Source: Gaiellasilicea sp963794385
GTDB lineage: Bacteria; Actinomycetota; Thermoleophilia; Gaiellales; Gaiellaceae
DNA: 64,000 bases
NCBI GenBank assembly: GCA_963794385.1
Contig: CAWCDT010000010.1
Coordinates: 1 to 64,000 of the forward strand
Reading direction: 5' to 3'
Below, piece by piece: positions 25,343 to 33,380 of the stretch. Made by a program: the position numbers and the translations under genes. The notes below the pieces were generated by a model, which worked only from the letters and a program-made list of their open reading frames with translations, searched no databases and had not been told where the DNA came from. Each line of letters begins with the position of its first letter. Position 1 is the stretch's first letter.

Positions 25343-25818
25343 AGGCGGCGGTGCTGACGGTGTCGGACGGCGTCGTCGCCGGGACGAGGGACGACACGAG
25401 TGGCGACCTGTTGTCAGGGCTGTTGGAGGCGGACGGCCACGAGGTCGAACGGAAGGTCGTGGCCGACGAGGCCGATCGGATCGCCGCCGCGATCACCGAG
25501 CTCGCGGAGCGTTCGGCGCTCGTCCTCACGACCGGCGGCACAGGGGTGGCGCCGCGCGACGTGACACCTGAGGCGACGCGCTCGGTGCTCGACCGCGACG
25601 CTCCGGGCATCTCCGAGGCGATCCGTGCCGACTCGATCGCGAGAACGCCGCACGCGCTGCTTTCGCGTGGTGTGGCCGGCGTCCGTGGGCGGACGCTCGT
25701 CGTCAACCTGCCCGGGTCGCCCGGCGGTTGCCGCGACGGCTTCGCGGTCCTCCGCCCGGCGCTCGGACACGCGCTCGACCTGCTCGCGGGCTCCGAGACC
25801 ACGCATCGGCAGACGTGA
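25339..25818 (+). CDS. Molybdopterin adenylyltransferase (MogA/MoaB family)
   Basis: The protein adenylylates molybdopterin to prepare it for MoeA. It starts MKAAVLTVSDGVVAGTRDDT (GTG start) and contains SALVLTTGGTGVAPRDVTPE, the conserved GGTG-DVTPE motif that binds MPT, and LVVNLPGSPGGCRDGF near the C-terminus. Length is 159 residues, normal for MogA/MoaB. The start overlaps the moaC stop. Whether it is a true MogA or a MoaB cannot be told from sequence alone. Confidence 0.92.
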   Translation: MKAAVLTVSDGVVAGTRDDTSGDLLSGLLEADGHEVERKVVADEADRIAAAITELAERSALVLTTGGTGVAPRDVTPEATRSVLDRDAPGISEAIRADSIARTPHALLSRGVAGVRGRTLVVNLPGSPGGCRDGFAVLRPALGHALDLLAGSETTHRQT

Positions 25819-25840
25819 GGAGCTCGCTCCGCTTCTGCCG

Positions 25841-26707
25841 ATGAGTAACGCCGCCGTCTCGCTCCCGCGCCGCTTCGCGTCGCTCGTGAAGCTCGAGCAC
25901 ACCGTCTTCGCGCTCCCGTTCGCGTACGTCGGCATGCTGCTCGCTCTCGGCGAGGTTCCCGCGGCCGGAGACTGGCTGTGGGTGACCGTGGCCATGGTCG
26001 GCGCGCGCACGCTCGCGATGGGGCTGAACAGGCTGATCGACGCCGAGCTCGACGCCCGCAACCCCCGCACCGCGTCCCGGGAGCTACCGACCGGCGCGCT
26101 CTCCGGTGGCCAGGTCGCCGTGCTCTGCGCGGTCGCGTTCGCCGTCTTCCTCGTCGCCGTCTTCCAGCTCGACCCGCTCGTGCGTTGGCTCTGGCCGGTA
26201 CCGGTCCTTCTCTTCGTCGTCTACCCGTACCTGAAGCGGCTGACGTGGCTCTGCCACGAGTGGCTCGGCGTGTCGCTCGGCCTCGCTCCGGTCGGGGCGT
26301 GGGCGGCCGTGACCGGCGAGCTGCCCTGGCAGGCGTGGGCGCTCGGGGGAGCCGTGGCGCTCTGGGTCGCCGGCTTCGACCTCTTCTACTCGCTCTTCGA
26401 CCTCGAGCACGATCGTGCCGAGGGGCTTCACTCGTGGGCCGTGCGCTTCGGCGAGCTCGGGGTCTTCCGCGGGGCGCGGCTCCATCACGTGGGCACCGTT
26501 GTGCTGCTCGCGGTCGCCGGTCTCGGACTCGACGTCGGGCTCTGGTACTGGCTCGGCGTCGGCGTCGTCGCGGTGCTGCTCACCTACGAGCATCTGCTCG
26601 TGCGGCCGGGTGACCTCCGTCGGCTCGATGCGGCCTTCTTCACCGTCAACGGGGTGATCAGCATCGTCTTCCTCGGCTTCGTTCTCCTCGACGTCGTCAC
26701 GCGCTGA
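25841..26707 (+). CDS. UbiA-family prenyltransferase, probable menaquinone pathway (MqnP/UbiA type)
   Basis: The protein has eight or nine membrane helices. It shows the first Asp-rich motif as MGLNRLIDAELDARNPRTAS and the second as FDLFYSLFDLEHDRAEGLHS, which bind prenyl diphosphate through magnesium. The start MSNAAVSLPRRFASLVKLEH and the segment VFALPFAYVGMLLALG match the UbiA group used by the futalosine menaquinone pathway. It lies upstream of the cytochrome c and heme genes, consistent with quinone synthesis, but no mqn genes are seen in the window. Length is 289 residues. Confidence 0.88.
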   Translation: MSNAAVSLPRRFASLVKLEHTVFALPFAYVGMLLALGEVPAAGDWLWVTVAMVGARTLAMGLNRLIDAELDARNPRTASRELPTGALSGGQVAVLCAVAFAVFLVAVFQLDPLVRWLWPVPVLLFVVYPYLKRLTWLCHEWLGVSLGLAPVGAWAAVTGELPWQAWALGGAVALWVAGFDLFYSLFDLEHDRAEGLHSWAVRFGELGVFRGARLHHVGTVVLLAVAGLGLDVGLWYWLGVGVVAVLLTYEHLLVRPGDLRRLDAAFFTVNGVISIVFLGFVLLDVVTR

Positions 26708-26856
26708 GGAACGCCGCGGGTGCGGCTGGGGAGAAACCGTCACACTGCCGTGACGATGCCGAGAGCCATCCGCGCAGAGATCCTCGATAGCGTTTCCGTA
26801 GGGACACCGGGGTGCCCCTGGGGCTACGTTGGGGTGGTTTCGCCGAGGCTTCGGTC

Positions 26857-27441
26857 GTGATCCGCGCTCGCGGGCTCGAGAAGCGCTATGGGCGGCGCCG
26901 AGCCCTGCGGCCGGTCGACCTCGACCTTGACCGTGGAGGCTTTCTCGTTGTCACGGGTGCCAACGGATCGGGTAAGACGACGCTGCTCAGGCTCGTCGCG
27001 GGGCTCGCGGCGCCGACGGGAGGTGAGCTCGCGGTCGGCGCCGACCGCGGGGAGCTCGGGTTCCTCGGACACGAGACGCTGCTCTACCGTGACTTGACCG
27101 CGGTCGAGAACCTCGAGCTCTACGGGCGTCTCTACCGCGTCCGCGAACGGCGCGAGCGGATCGGGATGCTGCTCGAGCGATTCGGCCTCTGGGAGGTTCG
27201 CTCCGAACGCGTCGCGTCGTACTCCCGCGGCATGACGCAACGTCTCGCGCTCTGCCGCGCGCTGCTGCACCAGCCGGAGCTGCTCGTGCTCGACGAGCCG
27301 TTCACGGCGCTCGACATCGAGGGCGCTGAGCTGCTCGACCGGCAGCTGACGGAGCTCACCGGCTCTGCGACGATCCTCCTGTCGACGCACGACCCGGCCC
27401 GGGTCGAGCCGTTCGCAACTGCACGGCTCGCGCTCGCATGA
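26857..27441 (+). CDS. ccmA: Heme exporter ATP-binding protein CcmA
   Basis: CcmA is the ATPase that drives CcmB in System I cytochrome c maturation. Visible motifs are Walker A TGANGSGKTTLLRLVAGL, the Q-loop region GFLGHETLLYRDLTAVENLE, signature YSRGMTQRLALCRALLHQPE and Walker B LLVLDEPFTALD, followed by an H-loop in LLSTHDP. A longer frame starts at 26812. I prefer the GTG at 26857 because a -10 like TACGTT lies at 26825-26830 and the family starts at this point (VIRARGLEKRYG). The stop overlaps ccmB by 4 bases. Confidence 0.88.
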   Translation: MIRARGLEKRYGRRRALRPVDLDLDRGGFLVVTGANGSGKTTLLRLVAGLAAPTGGELAVGADRGELGFLGHETLLYRDLTAVENLELYGRLYRVRERRERIGMLLERFGLWEVRSERVASYSRGMTQRLALCRALLHQPELLVLDEPFTALDIEGAELLDRQLTELTGSATILLSTHDPARVEPFATARLALA

Positions 27442-28076
27442 CCTACTTCGCCGATGTCGCGGCGCTCGCCCGCAAGGATCTCCGGCTCGAGTTGCGCGCA
27501 CGCGACACGCTGCCGGCCATGCTCCTCTTCGTCCTCTCGACGCTCGTCGTCTTTCACTTCGCCCTGCCGACCGGAGCGGACGAGATCGCCGCGCACGGAC
27601 TGCTCTGGATCGCGCTCGTCTTCACCGCGCTGCTCGGCCTGGCACGTGCGTGGGCGCCCGAGCGCGAGAGCGGGGCCCTCGAGGGGCTCGTGCTCGCGCC
27701 GTCGGATCGGAGCGCGATCTGGCTCGGCAAGGCGGCTGCGGTCTTCGTCTTCCTCACCCTGATCGAGCTCGTCGCGCTGCCGGCGTTCGCGCTCTTCTTC
27801 TCACCGCTCGACCCCGCCGCAGTTCTGGGCGTCCTCCTCGCCAACGTCGGTATCTGCGCCGTGGGCACCTTGCTCGCCGCGATGGCGGCCGCGAGCAGGA
27901 CGCGGGAGCTGATCCTGCCGCTCCTCTTCCTCCCCCTGGCGATCCCCCTCGTCGTCGGTGGGGTCGGTGCGAGCGTCTCAGAGGAGCCCGGCCGCTACCT
28001 CACCTTCCTGGGGCTGTACGACGCGGTCTTCGCGCTACTGTGCTGGGCGTCCTTTGAGTACGTCGTCTCCGAATAG
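27438..28076 (+). CDS. ccmB: Heme exporter membrane protein CcmB
   Basis: CcmB is the permease partner of CcmA. The 212-residue protein has six membrane helices; MTYFADVAALARKDLRLELR is the typical cytoplasmic start, and RAWAPERESGALEGLVLAP is the conserved loop after helix 2. Later blocks LPLLFLPLAIPLVVGGVGAS and LTFLGLYDAVFALLCWASFE also match. It starts with an ATG that overlaps the ccmA stop. Confidence 0.92.
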   Translation: MTYFADVAALARKDLRLELRARDTLPAMLLFVLSTLVVFHFALPTGADEIAAHGLLWIALVFTALLGLARAWAPERESGALEGLVLAPSDRSAIWLGKAAAVFVFLTLIELVALPAFALFFSPLDPAAVLGVLLANVGICAVGTLLAAMAAASRTRELILPLLFLPLAIPLVVGGVGASVSEEPGRYLTFLGLYDAVFALLCWASFEYVVSE

Positions 28077-28761
28077 CAGGCCGTCGAGGATCTCGGTCCC
28101 GATGCTCGCGGCGGCCGCCGCGGGGCTCATCGGGCTTGCGATCTTCCTCGCCTTCTTCGTCGCTCCGGAGGATGCCGACCAGGGCATCTCGCAGCGGATC
28201 TTCTACTTCCACGTTCCGGTGGCGCTGACCGCGTACGCCTGTTTTGGCTGGGGCGCGTACAAGGCGCTGCTCCTGCTCTGGAAGGGGAACGATCGGTACG
28301 ACCTCGAGAGCTACGTCGCGATCCACCTGGGCACGATCTTCGGCGTGTTGACGCTCGCGACCGGCTCGATCTGGGCCAAAGCCTCGTGGGGCAAGTGGTG
28401 GGTCTGGGACTCCAACCAGCTCGTCCTCTTCCTCGTTCTCTTCCTCTTCTACTCGGCCTACTTCATGCTTCGCTTCTCGATCGAGGAAGGGCCCCGTCGG
28501 GCGAACATCTCAGCCGTCTACGCGCTCTTCGGCGTCGCCTTGATCCCGGTCAGCTTCCTGGCGATCCGGTTGGCCGAGGACTTCATCCACCCGACGACCT
28601 TCACGCGCGACGGGCCGCAGATGACGGGGACGATGTTCTTCACGTTCTGCGTTGCCTGGCTCGCGATGACGACGCTCGCCTACGCGCTCTATCGCGTCGA
28701 GCTCGCCGGCAAGCGGGTCGACGCGAACCTACGCGAGCTGCGGGAAGCGCTGACCACATGA
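28054..28761 (+). CDS. ccmC: Heme-handling protein CcmC
   Basis: CcmC transfers heme to the chaperone CcmE in System I. The protein shows SQRIFYFHVPVALTAYACFG (first heme-ligand His), the tryptophan-rich motif WGKWWVWDSNQLVLFLVLFL and a late His in EDFIHPTTF, with six membrane helices. A TTG at 28054 gives the natural-looking N-terminus MSTSSPNSRPSRISVPMLAA and overlaps ccmB by 23 bases. The ATG at 28102 is the alternative start. The stop overlaps the ccmD start by 4 bases. Confidence 0.9.
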   Translation: MSTSSPNSRPSRISVPMLAAAAAGLIGLAIFLAFFVAPEDADQGISQRIFYFHVPVALTAYACFGWGAYKALLLLWKGNDRYDLESYVAIHLGTIFGVLTLATGSIWAKASWGKWWVWDSNQLVLFLVLFLFYSAYFMLRFSIEEGPRRANISAVYALFGVALIPVSFLAIRLAEDFIHPTTFTRDGPQMTGTMFFTFCVAWLAMTTLAYALYRVELAGKRVDANLRELREALTT

Positions 28762-28910
28762 GCTCGGGCGAGAAGTACGTCGCTGCTGCCTACGGCGTCG
28801 TATTCGTGACCGTGCTCGTCTACGTCGTGATCATCGCGGCGAAGCTCTCGCGCCTCGAGCGGGAGACGGCGGAGCTGGCCGAGCTAGCACGCCGCCGCGC
28901 GGTTGAATAG
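28758..28910 (+). CDS. ccmD: CcmD-like small heme exporter subunit
   Basis: This 50-residue protein has one membrane helix (YGVVFVTVLVYVVIIAAKLS) followed by a charged Leu/Glu/Arg helix, the usual CcmD plan. CcmD helps release holo-CcmE from the CcmABC complex. Its position directly after ccmC, with a 4-base overlap, supports the call more than its sequence does. It is easily missed by gene finders because of its length. Confidence 0.8.
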   Translation: MSSGEKYVAAAYGVVFVTVLVYVVIIAAKLSRLERETAELAELARRRAVE

Positions 28911-28915
28911 CGATC

Positions 28916-29683
28916 ATGGCTGAGCTGCTCGTCGTCCCTGCCCTGCTCGCCTACGGGGAGGCGGCGTTCGCCTACGTGGGTGAGCTGCGTGGGCCGGGCC
29001 TGGCCGGCCGGCTCGCCACCTGGGGCGTCCGGCTGGGCTGGCTCGCGCAGACGGCGCTCCTCATCGGCCAGGCCGCGTCCGCCGAGGGCTTTCCCTGGGG
29101 GACGTGGGCGGGCGCGCTCAACCTCTTCGTGTGGCTCGTCGTCGGCGCGTACCTGATCTGGGGCTGCACGCCGAGGTACCGGCTGCTCGGCCTCGCCGTG
29201 ATGCCCGTCGCCGTCGTCCTGCTCCTACTCGCGTGGGCGGGCGGGGGCACGGCGGTCGGGAAGGGCGAGCACTCCGGCACCGTCCTCGCAGTACATGCCG
29301 GGTTGATGCTCGCGGGCTTTGCGGGTCTCCTGCTCGCCGCGGCGATGGCGGTCCTCTATCTCTGGCAGGAGCGCCGGCTGAAGCGGCACGAGCGCAGCGT
29401 CCTCCGCGTGCGCGTGCCGGCGCTCGACGCGCTCGACCGCTTGGCGGCGCGGACGGTGCTCGGCTCGCTCGTCGTGCTCACCGTGGGGATCGGCGTCGGC
29501 GCGGCGAGCTTCGAGCGCGGGGACTTCGACGCCGCGATGGCCGTCACGCTCGCAATCTGGGCCACGTACGCCTCCCTGCTCGTCCTTCGACACGAGGGCT
29601 GGCGCGGCCGGCGCGCCGCGCTGCTCAACCTGGCGGGCTTCGCGCTGGTCGCGGTCGTCCTTCCGATCACCCACTTCGCATGA
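28916..29683 (+). CDS. HemX/CcsA-type membrane protein of cytochrome assembly
   Basis: The 255-residue protein has eight membrane helices, with the CcsA-family blocks GEHSGTVLAVHAGLMLAGFA (His ligand) and LYLWQERRLKRHE, and LAIWATYASLLVLRHEGWRG near the end. HemX proteins are found directly before hemA in several Gram-positive bacteria, where they influence glutamyl-tRNA reductase levels, while CcsA homologues handle heme for cytochrome c. The position between ccmD and hemA, with a 4-base overlap into hemA, fits HemX. Function in this lineage is inferred. Confidence 0.78.
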   Translation: MAELLVVPALLAYGEAAFAYVGELRGPGLAGRLATWGVRLGWLAQTALLIGQAASAEGFPWGTWAGALNLFVWLVVGAYLIWGCTPRYRLLGLAVMPVAVVLLLLAWAGGGTAVGKGEHSGTVLAVHAGLMLAGFAGLLLAAAMAVLYLWQERRLKRHERSVLRVRVPALDALDRLAARTVLGSLVVLTVGIGVGAASFERGDFDAAMAVTLAIWATYASLLVLRHEGWRGRRAALLNLAGFALVAVVLPITHFA

Positions 29684-30919
29684 AGCTCACCCTCGCCGGC
29701 ATCTCGCACCATCGCGCTCCGATCGAGCTGCGCGAGCGTGTGGCCCTCGACCTGGACGCCTGCCGCGAGCTGGCCGGCCGGCTCGAGGGCGAAGCGGTCG
29801 TGCTCTCGACGTGCAACCGCACCGAGCTCTATCTCGCCGGGGAAGAGCACGCCGAAGAGCTGGCGGTGGAGACGCTCACGAAGCTCGCCGGAGACGCCGC
29901 AGCGGAGCTCGCGCCGGCGCTCTACCGCCTGCGCGACGAGGCGGCGGCGCTGCATCTCTTCCGCGTTGCCGGCGGGACTCGACTCGCTCGTCCCTGGCGA
30001 GGGCGAGATCCTCGGGCAGGTGCGGACCGCGTTCGAGGTTGGAGCCGCTGGGCCGTTTCTCGACCGCCTCTTCCGCCAGGCTCTGCACACGGGACGGCGT
30101 GTCCGCAGGGAGACCGCAATCGCCGAGAGCCCCGCCTCCGTGCCGGCGGCTGCGGCCGCGCTCGCACAGCAGGTGTTCGGAGAGCTCGACGGCCGCCGCG
30201 TCCTCCTGCTCGGCGCCGGGAAGACGAGCGAGTCGGCCGCCCGCAACCTCGTCTCGCGCGGGGCGGAGATCGCTGCGGTCGCGAACCGGACGCTCGCGCA
30301 CGGCGAGGACCTTGCGGGTCGCCTCGCCGCGCAGGCGCTCGCGTTGGACGCGATCGCTGCAGAGCTGGAGCACGCCGACGTCGTCGTCTCCGCGACGAGC
30401 GCCTCCGGTCTCGTCCTCTCCCGCGACGCGGTCGCCGCGTCGCTTCGCTCCCGCAAGGGCCGTCCCCTGCTCCTGGTCGACCTCGCGGTGCCGCGCGACC
30501 TCGATCCGGCGATCAACGAGCTCGACGGCTGCTTTCTCTACGACGTCGACGATCTCGAGGCCGTGGTGACAGAGACGCTCTCGGGTCGTCGCGGCGAGGC
30601 GGCGCGGGCCGAGCAGCTCGTTGCCGAGGAGGCCGATCGGTTCCGCGACTGGCAGGCCTCGCTCGACGTCGTTCCGACGATCGCGTCGCTCCGGGCGCTC
30701 GCAGAGGAGATCCGCGATCGCGAGCTCGCCAAGGCGGGCGGGCGCCTGTCCGAGCGCGAGCGCGAGCACGTGGAGTCAGTGATCTCGCAGATCGTGGCAA
30801 AGCTCCTGCATCTGCCCACGATTCGCATGAAGGAGGCAGCCGCGGCAGCCGACGGCGTGATCTATGCTGACGTCGTGAGGTACCTGTTCGGCCTGGAGGA
30901 GGAGGAGCAGCGGCGATGA
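29680..30919 (+). CDS. hemA: Glutamyl-tRNA reductase HemA, one frameshift
   Basis: HemA catalyses the first committed step of C5-pathway heme synthesis. The N-terminal part MKLTLAGISHHRAPIELRER carries catalytic Cys45 in VVLSTCNRTELY. The frame changes near 29,984 and continues AGLDSLVPGEGEILGQVRTA. Removing one G from GGG restores VAGGLDSLVPGEGEIL, the conserved tRNA/substrate block. The NADPH domain has VLLLGAGKTSESAARNL, and the dimerisation domain ends with LHLPTIRMKEAAAAAD. Restored length is about 413 residues. It is overlapped by the hemX stop. Confidence 0.93.
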
Positions 30920-31080
30920 CGACCCGGTTCACGTCGTCGCGGCCGCTGCCGCTGCAGGTTCCGACGGCGTTCGTGCGCATCCGGCCGAGCACCCACCCAA
31001 GCGGAGCACGGGGCTGCGGCGAGTCGAGGCCCGTCTCGCGGCGAATCTGTGCTCATCCGCGTCGGTTCCCGCGGCAGTAG
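30916..31080 (+). CDS. Possible small ORF between hemA and hemC
   Basis: An ATG overlapping the hemA stop (ATGA) opens a 54-residue frame, rich in Arg, Pro and Ser, that ends inside hemC. The overlap resembles the other coupled starts in this operon, but the sequence matches no family and the composition is that of random GC-rich DNA. It may mean only that the true hemC start or a base in this 130-base gap is wrong. Confidence 0.2.
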   Translation: MTTRFTSSRPLPLQVPTAFVRIRPSTHPSGARGCGESRPVSRRICAHPRRFPRQ

Positions 31081-32506
31081 GCTCGCCCTCACCCAGGCGG
31101 AGCAGGCCGCGGAGCGGCTGCGCGAGCCCGGGAACGAGATCGCGCTCGTCCCGATCACGACGGCGGGCGATCGTGACCGCACGCGACCGTTCGGTGAGAT
31201 CGGCGCCCGCGGCGTGTTCGTCAAGGAGCTCGAGGAAGCGCTCCTCGCGGGCCGGATCGATGTTGCCGTGCACTCGGCGAAGGACATGACCTCGACGGAT
31301 ACGGAGGGCCTCGCCGTCGGCGCCTACCCGCCGCGCGAGGACGCGCGCGACGCGCTCTGCGGTGCCGAAGAGCTTCGGCCGGGAATGCGAATCGGGACGG
31401 CCTCCATCCGCAGGCGGGCCCAGCTGCTGGCACTGGAGCCGTCGCTTTCGATCGAGCCGCTGCGGGGCAACATCGACACGCGGTTGCGCAAGCGGGGCGA
31501 GCGAGGGCTCGACGCGGTCGTGCTCGCGGCGTGCGGGCTCGACCGGCTCGGTCTCGCCGACGAGGTCGGTCGCCGCTTCGACCCGTCCGAGCTGTTACCC
31601 GAGGCGGGGCAGGGATCCCTCGCGTTGCAGGTTCGCGCCGGCGAGGAGTCGCTCGTCGCCGCCGCCGACGACGCCGAGACACGGCGTCGCGTCGAAGCCG
31701 AACGGCGCTGCGTCGCGCTCATCGGGGGCGGCTGCCTCGCGCCCGTCGCCGCGTACCACGACGGGACGCGCCTGACTGCGCTCGTCGCCGACGAGGACGG
31801 CGCCTGGATCGAGCGCAGGAGCGGAGACGACCCGGAGACGGTCGCGCGGGAGCTGCTCGCGTTCGTCTCGGTGAGGGTCGTCGTGACGCGGCCGAGGGGT
31901 CAGGAGGGAGAGCTCACCCGCGGCCTGGAGGCGCTCGGCCATGACGTCGTGCACTGTCCGCTGATCGAGGTCGAGCCGATCGGCGACGACCCCATCGACG
32001 TCTCCGGCTACGACTGGGTGATCGTCACGAGCGTGAACGGCGCCTACGAGCTGCGGCGCCGCATGGTGGGCTCGCCGCGACGCGTTGCGGCGATCGGAGC
32101 TGCCACCGCCGACGCTTTCGGGGGCGCCGACCTCGTCGCGGCGGTCTCGACGCAAGAGGGCTTGCTCGCGGAGCTGCCGCAGCCTGCCGGCCGCGTGTTG
32201 TTCGCCGGCGCGGAGGGGGCACGCCGGCTGCTCGTGGACGAGCTGGGCGCCGCGTTCGTGCCGCTCTACCGGACACTCGAGCTGGCGCCCGAGCCCCCGG
32301 CCGGCGACCTCGTCGTGCTCGCTTCCCCGTCCGCGGCGCGGGCCTTCGGCCGGCTCGGCCTCTCTCTGCCGGCCGTCAGCATCGGCCCACAGACGACCGC
32401 GGCGGCGCGCGAGCTAGGAGTCGAGGTCGTCGCGGAAGCGGCGACCCACGACGTCGAGGGACTCCTTGCGGCGATAACCTCTCGCGCGTGTTCGTCACCT
32501 TCCTGA
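31049..32506 (+). CDS. hemC: Hydroxymethylbilane synthase fused to uroporphyrinogen-III synthase (HemC-HemD)
   Basis: The N-terminal enzyme (1-275) has MLIRVGSRGSRLALTQAEQA, VHSAKDMTSTD, the tetrapyrrole-binding GTASIRRRAQLLAL and the dipyrromethane cofactor Cys229 in LIGGGCLAPVAAY. The C-terminal enzyme (275-485) starts VRVVVTRPRGQEGELTRGLE and contains YDWVIVTSVNGAYELRRRM and VVLASPSAARAFGRL, typical of HemD. There is no stop between them. A GTGA at 31871-31874 would be the normal overlap of separate hemC and hemD genes, so a hidden base error could have made the fusion. The start is a GTG. Both steps lead to uroporphyrinogen III. Confidence 0.88.
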   Translation: MLIRVGSRGSRLALTQAEQAAERLREPGNEIALVPITTAGDRDRTRPFGEIGARGVFVKELEEALLAGRIDVAVHSAKDMTSTDTEGLAVGAYPPREDARDALCGAEELRPGMRIGTASIRRRAQLLALEPSLSIEPLRGNIDTRLRKRGERGLDAVVLAACGLDRLGLADEVGRRFDPSELLPEAGQGSLALQVRAGEESLVAAADDAETRRRVEAERRCVALIGGGCLAPVAAYHDGTRLTALVADEDGAWIERRSGDDPETVARELLAFVSVRVVVTRPRGQEGELTRGLEALGHDVVHCPLIEVEPIGDDPIDVSGYDWVIVTSVNGAYELRRRMVGSPRRVAAIGAATADAFGGADLVAAVSTQEGLLAELPQPAGRVLFAGAEGARRLLVDELGAAFVPLYRTLELAPEPPAGDLVVLASPSAARAFGRLGLSLPAVSIGPQTTAAARELGVEVVAEAATHDVEGLLAAITSRACSSPS

Positions 32507-33291
32507 GCGACTTCGGGCTCCAGGACGACTTCGTCGGCACCTGTCACGGCGTGATCAAGCGGATCGCGCCGGACGCGGAGATCCTCGACGTGACGCACGG
32601 GATCCCGCCGCAGGAGGTGCTGCAGGGAGCGCTCGTGCTCGCGAACACGCTCCCGTACATGCCGATCGGCGTCCATCTCGCCGTCGTCGACCCGGGCGTC
32701 GGCGGCAGCCGTCGCGCGCTGGCGCTACGCGACAAGGATGGGCGGTTCTTCGTCGGCCCCGACAACGGGCTCCTCATTCCTGCCGCCGAGCGTGCCGGGA
32801 TCGAGGCCGCCCACGAGCTCGTGAAGCCCGAATACGCGCTCGACTCCATCTCGCGCACCTTCCACGGCCGCGACCTGTTCGCGCCTGCGGCTGCCCATCT
32901 CTCGCGCGGCGTCGGGATCGAGGAGCTCGGCCCTCCCATTGCCGTCGACGCGCTCGTCCGGCTCGACCTGCCACAGCCTGAGCTTCGCTCCGACCGGATC
33001 GCTGCGACCGTCCTCTATGTCGACTCCTTCGGCAACGTCGCCCTGAACGTGACGCGCGAGCACGCCGTCCAGACGGGCATCGTGCCGGGAACACAGGTCG
33101 AGCTCGAGCTCGGTGGGGAGCGTTACTACGCCGTCGCGACGCGGACGTTCGCCGATGCGCGGCCGGGCGACATCATGCTCTACGAGGACAGCTACCGGAA
33201 CATGTCGGTCGCGATCAGGAACGGCTCTGCTGCCGACATGCTGCACGCCCGCGCCGGGCAGTCGCTCCGGATCAACGTCGGCCGGATCTGA
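32488..33291 (+). CDS. SAM hydroxide adenosyltransferase (DUF62 family)
   Basis: This family cleaves S-adenosylmethionine to adenosine and methionine using water, and is related to fluorinase and chlorinase. The start MFVTFLSDFGLQDDFVGTCH holds the conserved SAM-binding Asp residues. Further blocks are ILDVTHGIPPQEVLQGALVL, VHLAVVDPGVGGSRRALALR, FVGPDNGLL and SISRTFHGRDLFAPAAAHLS. The C-terminal beta-barrel has VLYVDSFGNVALNV. The GTG start overlaps the end of hemD by 19 bases. It has the right length (267) and is intact. A physiological role is not established. Confidence 0.92.
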   Translation: MFVTFLSDFGLQDDFVGTCHGVIKRIAPDAEILDVTHGIPPQEVLQGALVLANTLPYMPIGVHLAVVDPGVGGSRRALALRDKDGRFFVGPDNGLLIPAAERAGIEAAHELVKPEYALDSISRTFHGRDLFAPAAAHLSRGVGIEELGPPIAVDALVRLDLPQPELRSDRIAATVLYVDSFGNVALNVTREHAVQTGIVPGTQVELELGGERYYAVATRTFADARPGDIMLYEDSYRNMSVAIRNGSAADMLHARAGQSLRINVGRI

Positions 33292-33375
33292 CTTGCAGGC
33301 GGGGCGTGGGTTTGCAAGTCTTCCCAGCACAAGGACGTTCGCGGAGCGGTATCACCGTCCCGGACGTCCTTTTAC
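33291..33375 (+). terminator. Two tandem hairpins ending the ccm-hem operon
   Basis: The first hairpin, ACTTGCA (33291-33297) / TGCAAGT (33313-33319), starts on the last base of the stop codon. The second, AAGGACGT (33331-33338) / ACGTCCTT (33364-33371), encloses a CGGT-ATC-ACCG tip and runs into TTTT, a proper rho-independent terminator for the plus strand. It separates the operon from the convergent amidase, which ends at 33381. Confidence 0.75.
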
Positions 33376-33380
33376 TGGGC

